Of a stretch of 64,000 nt of DNA, positions 59,234-64,000 are shown piece after piece. Position numbers and translations under genes: made by a program. Every line of letters starts with the position of its first letter. Position 1 is the stretch's first letter. The notes under the pieces were generated by a model. That model saw only the letters and a program-made list of their open reading frames with translations, did not search any database and was not told the origin of the DNA. Location of the stretch: assembly GCA_021324015.1 (NCBI GenBank), contig JAJPJX010000084.1, forward strand, positions 119,597-183,596, read 5' to 3'. Source of the stretch: Solibacteraceae bacterium (GTDB lineage: Bacteria > Acidobacteriota > Terriglobia > Bryobacterales > Bryobacteraceae).

Positions 59234-59702
59234 AGCTATTTTGCTGGAAGCGGTAATCGCACGGCTCGAAAAAGAACTCGCCGACATCCGCGTCGGCTTC
59301 GACGAGGCGCGCCGAACCTCGATCGAGTCTCCCGGAAGAATGCAGAGTCGATATGACACGATGGGTGTTGAAGCGGCTTGGGTGGCCGACGGTCTCGCCA
59401 GGAATCTTAAGAGCAAGATGGAAGGCCTGGCGCGATTGAGGCAGCTTAGACTGCCTTCTGCCCCGCCGAAGGGTTGCGTTGGTGCGGTTGTCGGCGTTGG
59501 TTCTCTCGGGGGAGCCGAATCGATCTACTTCATCCTGCCTGGGGCCGGCGGGCAAACGGTTCAGCCGAACGAAAACGTTGCCCCCGTGCTAGTTGTCAGC
59601 CCCGGTTCCCCTGCGGGAAAGTCGCTGATCGGCAAAGAAGTCGGTGACGAGGTGGCTGTTGGGGGAGATCCTGATGGAAAGGTCGTCTTGTGGATTCTTT
59701 AA
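59211..59702 (+). CDS. GreA/GreB-like C-terminal domain protein
   Basis: A 163-residue protein overlapping the radical-SAM gene by 23 bases. An N-terminal helical coiled region (LLEAVIARLEKELADIRVGFDEA, SRYDTMGVEAAWVADGLARNL) precedes a C-terminal beta domain with PVLVVSPGSPAGKSLIGKEVGDEV, the phrase typical of GreA/GreB and nucleoside diphosphate kinase regulator C-terminal domains that dock on RNA polymerase. It may act as a polymerase-directed factor or as a small adaptor for the kinase and radical-SAM enzyme. Family call is good; role is inference. Confidence 0.75.
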   Translation: MNSLTIDKAILLEAVIARLEKELADIRVGFDEARRTSIESPGRMQSRYDTMGVEAAWVADGLARNLKSKMEGLARLRQLRLPSAPPKGCVGAVVGVGSLGGAESIYFILPGAGGQTVQPNENVAPVLVVSPGSPAGKSLIGKEVGDEVAVGGDPDGKVVLWIL

Positions 59703-60005
59703 TTTTAATCTGGCTGGCGGGACAGACGCCGGTGATCCAGCAGCAGATCGCCGACCCGCCTCCGGAGTCCAGTGGCTGAAGCAGAACTTCCAACACGGAA
59801 CAGCGCCTTCCGCTATGGGAAGCTGTGCAAGCAGCCAGAACTGCTAAAGGCATCTCTCCCGTGCGAAATTCGAACGCCAGAACCGATTCCCTTTCGACGA
59901 TGGTAAATCGGGGGATGAAGCGAGGAAGCGATTCGACACCGGCTCGGCGGCGAACGTGTCGATAAGCTCGCTCCCTAACCTAACTCTTTTCGGTAGACTT
60001 TGCTG
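59703..60005. other. Intergenic region without recognised gene
   Basis: 303 bp after the GreA-like gene. A short rightward frame from a GTG within the preceding stop region encodes about 29 residues (LILIWLAGQTPVIQQQIAD) that look like the start of an exported protein, but it stops early; it may be a remnant. Nothing else was recognised. Confidence 0.4.
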
Positions 60006-60980
60006 TCAGGACGTGTAGTTGTCGGCCGCCTTTCGCCAGTCATCAAACGCAGGCAATCGGCTTGGGTGATCATCAGGCCAAGCATCGTGACAATGCATCA
60101 CATAGTTGCGAAGTGCGTAATACGCCGGATGGTGCTGGGCATGCCAACTGAGCGCTGCAAGCAGACTTTCGCCCTTGACAGCGATGTCGCGTTCGATCAC
60201 CCAGAGATTTAGTTCCCGAACAGTTTCCTCGGAGGAGAGCTCCGAGTTGCTTAAGCTGAATCCCTGATATCGCATTCCGATCTCTTCGGAAACGAGCCGG
60301 GAGTTTGGGCCCTCCAGATCGAGAATCAACTCCATCCACATGGAAAAAGCCATCAGATCGAAGAACGTAGTGAGAAGCCGCTCCCATTCCGGAGCCGATA
60401 CGCTGCTGACGGCTTCAAGAACCCGCTGAGGCACACTGTCGGGATCGGCCAATTGGGTCACTGCGGCAATGTCGCTTTGCCACTGTTCGAATGTCGGCCA
60501 TTCCAGTGGCGGATTTGTCCGCCATTCCCGATTAACCCGTCCCCAGTGAGCCCAGGCTTTCATGTATGGCAGGGATTTCGACAGGAAGAAGGGTATTGCA
60601 TCCAGCCACCCTTGCAGCTTTGGCTCAAGAAACAGATTGACAGTGACCCACGTGCCGACAAGATTCCACAGCCAATAACCTAACGCGCCTTGGATCGAGG
60701 CGGCCCCCATCTCGGAGTGATGCTGTGCCAGCAAGCCGGGGATCCTGGCTTCAAGCTCGCGCTCGATCACGGGCGGAATGCACCGAGCGGCGTCAGCGAC
60801 GGCACGCAGCCAGAGGTTGAACGCTTCCCACTGATTCGCCTCATCCACCGCGTGCGCGAGGCGTCGCCAGGGAACATGCCTCGCTTGGTCGAGTGCCCTG
60901 GCCTTTACGTGCTCAACCAGATCGGCGAATTCGTCGCTGGTCGGGGCGTCGTTGTCCACAACCGAGAGTGTAACCCACAT
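60006..60980 (-). CDS. Unrecognised helical protein
   Basis: A 324-residue protein starting MWVTLSVVDNDAPTSDEF. The sequence is almost wholly helical with many Trp and His residues (VPWRRLAHAVDEANQWEAFNLWLRAV, ALGYWLWNLVGTWVTVNLFL, LTTFFDLMAFSMWMELILDL, HPAYYALRNYVMHCHDAWPDDHP). There is no clear membrane anchor or catalytic motif. It converges with the GreA-like operon. Base use is like neighbouring accessory genes. No family or role can be given. Confidence 0.55.
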   Translation of the reverse strand: MWVTLSVVDNDAPTSDEFADLVEHVKARALDQARHVPWRRLAHAVDEANQWEAFNLWLRAVADAARCIPPVIERELEARIPGLLAQHHSEMGAASIQGALGYWLWNLVGTWVTVNLFLEPKLQGWLDAIPFFLSKSLPYMKAWAHWGRVNREWRTNPPLEWPTFEQWQSDIAAVTQLADPDSVPQRVLEAVSSVSAPEWERLLTTFFDLMAFSMWMELILDLEGPNSRLVSEEIGMRYQGFSLSNSELSSEETVRELNLWVIERDIAVKGESLLAALSWHAQHHPAYYALRNYVMHCHDAWPDDHPSRLPAFDDWRKAADNYTS

Positions 60981-61074
60981 CTTATTCGTGCAGGGGTTTC
61001 CGCCGGAAAGCTATCGGGTTGCTCACGTGACGGATGGGGCACCACCTGGCCCACGATCCCGTATCAGTAGGTCC

Positions 61075-61497
61075 CTAATTGACTCTCGAACTTGAGCCTT
61101 GCCAACCAAGCCTAAAGGCTAGTACCGCTGCAGCCTTCTCAATTGCGCGCCGCCTTTCTGGCGGCGTCCGGCCCAGTTGGAGATCAAGCAGGCGGTCAAA
61201 AATGCGTCGGCATTCAGCGATTTTGCATCGCCGGAAGTGCTCCCGGATCCAACCGTTCTCGTCCTTGAAATCAGGTGATCGCTCGATTTTCTCAAGCGCC
61301 ATCGAGGCGAGTTGGGCGCAGGGTTGGAGGGCGAGCAGACCGCCGCATATACGCTGGCATTCGGGGCTCTTGCATTCCTGGAGGTGCTCCCGTAGCCACG
61401 TGTAGGCATCGTGGTTCGGGTTTGTCGTCAACTCCCGGAGAGCCTCGTCGGGCATCGAGGCGATTCTGACATAGCATTCACCACAAGTCACTGTCAC
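61075..61497 (-). CDS. Protein with two HX3CX4C zinc-finger-like repeats
   Basis: A 140-residue protein starting MTVTCGECYVRI. Two copies of the same module occur 49 residues apart: WLREHLQECKSPECQRI (His38, Cys42, Cys47) and WIREHFRRCKIAECRRI (His87, Cys91, Cys96). The H-x3-C-x4-C spacing recalls, but does not equal, the HX3CX2C motif of zinc-binding anti-sigma factors. Each repeat is followed by a helix ending ALQ or DLQ. It could bind zinc and a protein partner. No family recognised. Confidence 0.6.
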   Translation of the reverse strand: MTVTCGECYVRIASMPDEALRELTTNPNHDAYTWLREHLQECKSPECQRICGGLLALQPCAQLASMALEKIERSPDFKDENGWIREHFRRCKIAECRRIFDRLLDLQLGRTPPERRRAIEKAAAVLAFRLGWQGSSSRVN

Positions 61498-61570
61498 CTT
61501 CCTGGCACAGCGTTTTCCGGGGACGCACGACCATATTCGCTATTGTTATGGAAGCAGTGGAGAAACTGCG

Positions 61571-61587
61571 TTTTCGCCGACTTTCGT
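61571..61587 (+). repeat. Dispersed 17-mer, copy D
   Basis: TTTTCGCCGACTTTCGT, ten bases beyond the integrase stop codon, where the core sequence of an attachment site is often found. Differs by one base from copy C at 57403. Confidence 0.45.
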
Positions 61588-61597
61588 TGCCACTGGG

Positions 61598-63046
61598 TCA
61601 GAGCACCAGGAACTCGGAACCAACGCCTCTGATCCGGCGCTTGCAAAGGCCATCGCATGATTCCGATTCGAGTATGCTGGAGGGTGCTGTTTGGTCTTTG
61701 ACAACAGAATCCACAGCAAGTCCGCTTCGACGGGAATCGAAACGGTTGGTCGTCTCTGGTGGTGGCCCCAAACCTGTTTCTCCAAAACCGTTTCGTAACA
61801 GGGTTCGTCTCGGGGAGCCAATTCTTTTCAAGGGCTTACGAGCCTTCTTCGAATGCTTCATACCCTCTGAAACACCCGATTGTAGGGACTTTTGTAGGGA
61901 CTCCCCTTCAACTTTCTGCGCATCGCTGCGCTCCGGCGAGCAATCGTGCGCGGCTTGCGTCCGGTCGGGGCCTTTCCCATCGGGGTTCTCCTGGTGCTTC
62001 TTCCAGACGGCGTCCAGAGCCTCGCGCTTGGCCTTCATGCGAATGTGGCTGTAATGTTTGAGCATCTGGCGCGAGACATGGCCGGCGATATCCATGATCG
62101 TCTGGTCGCTAGCGCCGCTCTCCGCAAGCTCCGTGATCAGGGTGTGCCGCGAGTCATGGAGTCGTCCCTTGACGCCCGCGCGATCCCGCGCGTTGATCCA
62201 TCCTGTCTTCAGCGTTGTGATCGGCCGGGTCGGATCAAGATGGTTCGCCTGTCCGAAGGGAAATAGGTACCACTCGGGCTCGATTCCGCCAAAGCGCAAC
62301 TGATACCATTCGGCATGTTTTTGCAGGGCTTCAAGGAGCGCTGGATTTAGCGGTATCGTGCGACCTTCGCCCGCCTCAGTTTTGCTCCTCCCGACCGTCA
62401 GGAATTGCCGCTTGAGATCAATCTGCTTCCACTGTAAATTCCGGATCTCGCCGTTCCTCATTCCTGCATTGAGGGCCAGCATCAGCGCCGGGTATGTTGC
62501 GGGCGAGCGGCCTCTTCCAGCCTCTTCAAGCAAGAGCTGCTTTTCCTCGGGAGAATAAGCCTTTGCTACCGGTTTCGTGCCCTTCAGTTTCAGCGTCTTC
62601 TGTTTTCGCAAATGCGCACGGAGAAGTTCGCCGCGTTCACCCAACAGCCTTAGTAGAAAGCCGACCTCCTCGTTGATGGTCTTTGGCGCCGCTTTTTCCC
62701 TGAGCCGCTGTTCCTGGTACGCGTGAACCGTTGCCTCGTCGACATCAACGAGCATCTTGGTGCCAAGGAGGCGGCTCACATGGCCGACGGCGTACTCGGC
62801 GAATGTGGCGCTTCGATTTCGCAGAGCGTAACCCTCGAGGTATTCCTTTCCCACATCCCGAATGGTGCGGATACCCTCCTCACGATGGTCTTCAATTCTA
62901 TTGAAGCCCTCCTCTAATTCCCGTCGGCGCTTCTGCTCAGCTTGTTTGGCGATGGTCTTTGAGGAGGTCTTCGCAGACTCCTGCAGCCGCCGTCCAGCGA
63001 ACCAGAACTCATACCACCACGTCTTACCCCTCTTGAACACTGACAT
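61598..63046 (-). CDS. Tyrosine recombinase (phage-type integrase)
   Basis: A 482-residue protein; the start MSVFKRGKTWWYEFWFAGRR at 63046 was chosen because upstream sequence lacks protein character. Residues 1-100 are the arm-binding domain, about 100-190 the core-binding domain, and the catalytic domain holds Arg (NAGMRNGEIRNLQW), HDSRHT and the GHVSRQMLKHYSHIR segment with His and the nucleophilic Tyr. About 125 extra residues follow, of Ser/Arg/Pro-rich character, without a known domain. Integrates or excises a mobile element by site-specific recombination. An excisionase-like gene lies 20 bases upstream. Confidence 0.9.
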   Translation of the reverse strand: MSVFKRGKTWWYEFWFAGRRLQESAKTSSKTIAKQAEQKRRRELEEGFNRIEDHREEGIRTIRDVGKEYLEGYALRNRSATFAEYAVGHVSRLLGTKMLVDVDEATVHAYQEQRLREKAAPKTINEEVGFLLRLLGERGELLRAHLRKQKTLKLKGTKPVAKAYSPEEKQLLLEEAGRGRSPATYPALMLALNAGMRNGEIRNLQWKQIDLKRQFLTVGRSKTEAGEGRTIPLNPALLEALQKHAEWYQLRFGGIEPEWYLFPFGQANHLDPTRPITTLKTGWINARDRAGVKGRLHDSRHTLITELAESGASDQTIMDIAGHVSRQMLKHYSHIRMKAKREALDAVWKKHQENPDGKGPDRTQAAHDCSPERSDAQKVEGESLQKSLQSGVSEGMKHSKKARKPLKRIGSPRRTLLRNGFGETGLGPPPETTNRFDSRRSGLAVDSVVKDQTAPSSILESESCDGLCKRRIRGVGSEFLVL

Positions 63047-63065
63047 TGCCGGGCCCTCAACGAAA

Positions 63066-63317
63066 CTACCGCAATACACCCGCGGCGGTCCTCCCCAGAC
63101 GACCGGCGTTTCCCCCGGAGGTGCCATTCGGCTCCGTGTGGGATCCACCGGTCGGCAAGGCTGCCAACCAGGCTTCAATATCCTCGGGGCGATATCGCAC
63201 CAGCGAGCCCATCTTTATGAACTGTGGACCGCGTTGCTCCAGCCGCCATCTACGAACCGATGCCAGGCTGACATGCAGCCTCTCAGCGACGTCACATTCG
63301 GTCAATAAGCAAGACAT
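63066..63317 (-). CDS. Excisionase-like MerR-type helix-turn-helix protein
   Basis: An 83-residue protein, start at 63317 (MSCLLTECDVAERLHVS) preceded by GGGGTAAA. The segment LTECDVAERLHVSLASVRRWRLEQRGPQFIKMGSLVRYRPEDIEAWLAAL is a HTH_17/AlpA-type DNA-binding domain used by excisionases. The stop is 20 bases before the integrase, so the two are expressed together. It probably directs excision or controls the integrase. The longer upstream frame starting at 63437 is judged non-coding. Confidence 0.8.
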   Translation of the reverse strand: MSCLLTECDVAERLHVSLASVRRWRLEQRGPQFIKMGSLVRYRPEDIEAWLAALPTGGSHTEPNGTSGGNAGRLGRTAAGVLR

Positions 63318-63542
63318 TTTACCCCTCTTCCCGTTCGCACCGCAGCGCGGAGTTTCACAACAATTCTTATCTACAGCAAATCGGGCGATGCCGTCAAAAC
63401 TGGTGCCATAAACCGCCGCATCAATCATCTCGCCCATTAGGCAGCTTTCAGTTGCGGTTGATCAGACCACGATCATGGTTCACGTGGCAGCCATCGCCCG
63501 GACGAGAGAATCGGTGACGGAGCCCCTTCCGTGCCATACTTC

Positions 63543-64000
63543 ATGCGACTCGTTGAATTGGCGATGGGTAGCAGACTTCTAATTGCGGAGCGAGTATTTG
63601 GCGGCCTCCGAGCGAGGCTTAATGAAGATCAGGCCGTCTATGCTCGCCGACAGCTTCCTCAGATCAGCGTCGAATCGTACAGCCTGGCCCTGCTGGCACT
63701 TCGGAACGACCTCGGTTCAGAGTACATCCACGCCCTGCATGCGCTCATCGCCGCTCGGAACTCAGACGGTAGTTGGCCAGCGTTCAACGGGGACGACTCT
63801 CAAGGTTGTTGGGCGACGGCGCTGGCGGTTCTGGCGCTCGGGGCCGTTCGGTACACGCCAGGGGATTGTGGACCTGGAATCCGGTGGCTACTGGATGAAA
63901 GAGGACGAGAGGCAAATTGGTTCTGGCGCTGGAAGTTCCAAACCGTTGACAACAGTGTGAAATTCGATCCAGCAAAGTACGGCTGGAGCTGGATTCCGGG
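63543..64000 (+). CDS. Terpene-cyclase-like protein, partial (3' end outside window)
   Basis: The frame starts [20 protein letters not shown] and stays open through the last base. It includes [57 protein letters not shown], with the D-G-S-W-P and aromatic QW-like spacing of squalene/hopene cyclase and prenyltransferase alpha-alpha barrels, and later [26 protein letters not shown]. About 152 residues are visible. Such proteins cyclise isoprenoids or bind prenyl lipids; the active-site region lies beyond the edge. It may be chromosomal sequence next to the mobile element. Confidence 0.65.
   Translation, partial: [152 protein letters not shown]

Noticed and set aside
1..64000. CRISPR array
   Set aside because: No regularly spaced short direct repeats with unique spacers were seen; the only tandem repeats are inside coding regions.

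Overview
The window is GC-rich DNA (roughly 60-65% by eye) made of a prophage morphogenesis region followed by a long accessory region and an integrase. The host cannot be named from sequence alone. The gene style (small DUF3489-like gene, long Dpp-type and radical-SAM genes, site-specific integrase) would fit an acidobacterial genome, but that is a guess from memory of similar loci. All assignments come from reading motifs; no database search was run.

Layout. 1-0.9 kb: three small leftward phage-type genes. 1.0-34.96 kb: a rightward late operon of a long-tailed, lambda/HK97-like phage: terminase small and large subunits, gpW-like joiner, small membrane genes, portal, a bacterioferritin-like protein with dismantled iron sites, a protease-capsid fusion with an internal start, a DUF2190-like protein, head-tail joining and tail completion, tail tube, a tRNA with a CAU anticodon, tail chaperone candidates, tape measure, tail hub, a repeat-rich tail-tip/glycosidase-like protein, a glucosaminidase endolysin and accessory structural proteins. 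At 13.4-15.0 kb a leftward two-gene cassette (SAP-like protein plus ParA ATPase) interrupts the tail module.

35.0-42.6 kb: a tight leftward operon: short coupled gene, secreted vWA protein, two membrane proteins, a Ycf46-like AAA+ ATPase, a DegT-family aminotransferase, a multi-pass membrane protein and a small secreted effector-like protein. 42.9-50.2 kb: two large proteins whose CheY-like receiver domains are split by long insertions (convergent genes), a small receiver-like protein and an unrecognised 869-residue protein. 50.2-57.1 kb: a peptide-type ABC transporter (one ATPase, two permeases, one lipoprotein), a methyltransferase, a radical-SAM enzyme with a CX3CX3C cluster motif and a 75-residue candidate precursor peptide. 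These genes run in one direction into the 869-residue and receiver genes with small gaps or overlaps, so peptide maturation or transport and receiver signalling may share a transcript.

57.6-59.7 kb: a divergent rightward trio: thymidylate-kinase-like protein, a second radical-SAM protein and a GreA/B-like protein. 60.0-61.5 kb: two unrecognised leftward genes. 61.6-63.3 kb: tyrosine recombinase and excisionase-like regulator. 63.5 kb to the end: start of a terpene-cyclase-like gene.

The most striking observation is that two enzymes on either side of the same intergenic region appear circularly permuted. The transporter's binding lipoprotein carries its C-terminal lobe first, and the second radical-SAM protein carries its cysteine-cluster strand at the C-terminus, in a stretched CX3CX9C form. 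With the candidate peptide and interrupted receivers, this makes 42.9-59.7 kb the best candidate for an undescribed peptide-modification or conflict system; its function is inference only.
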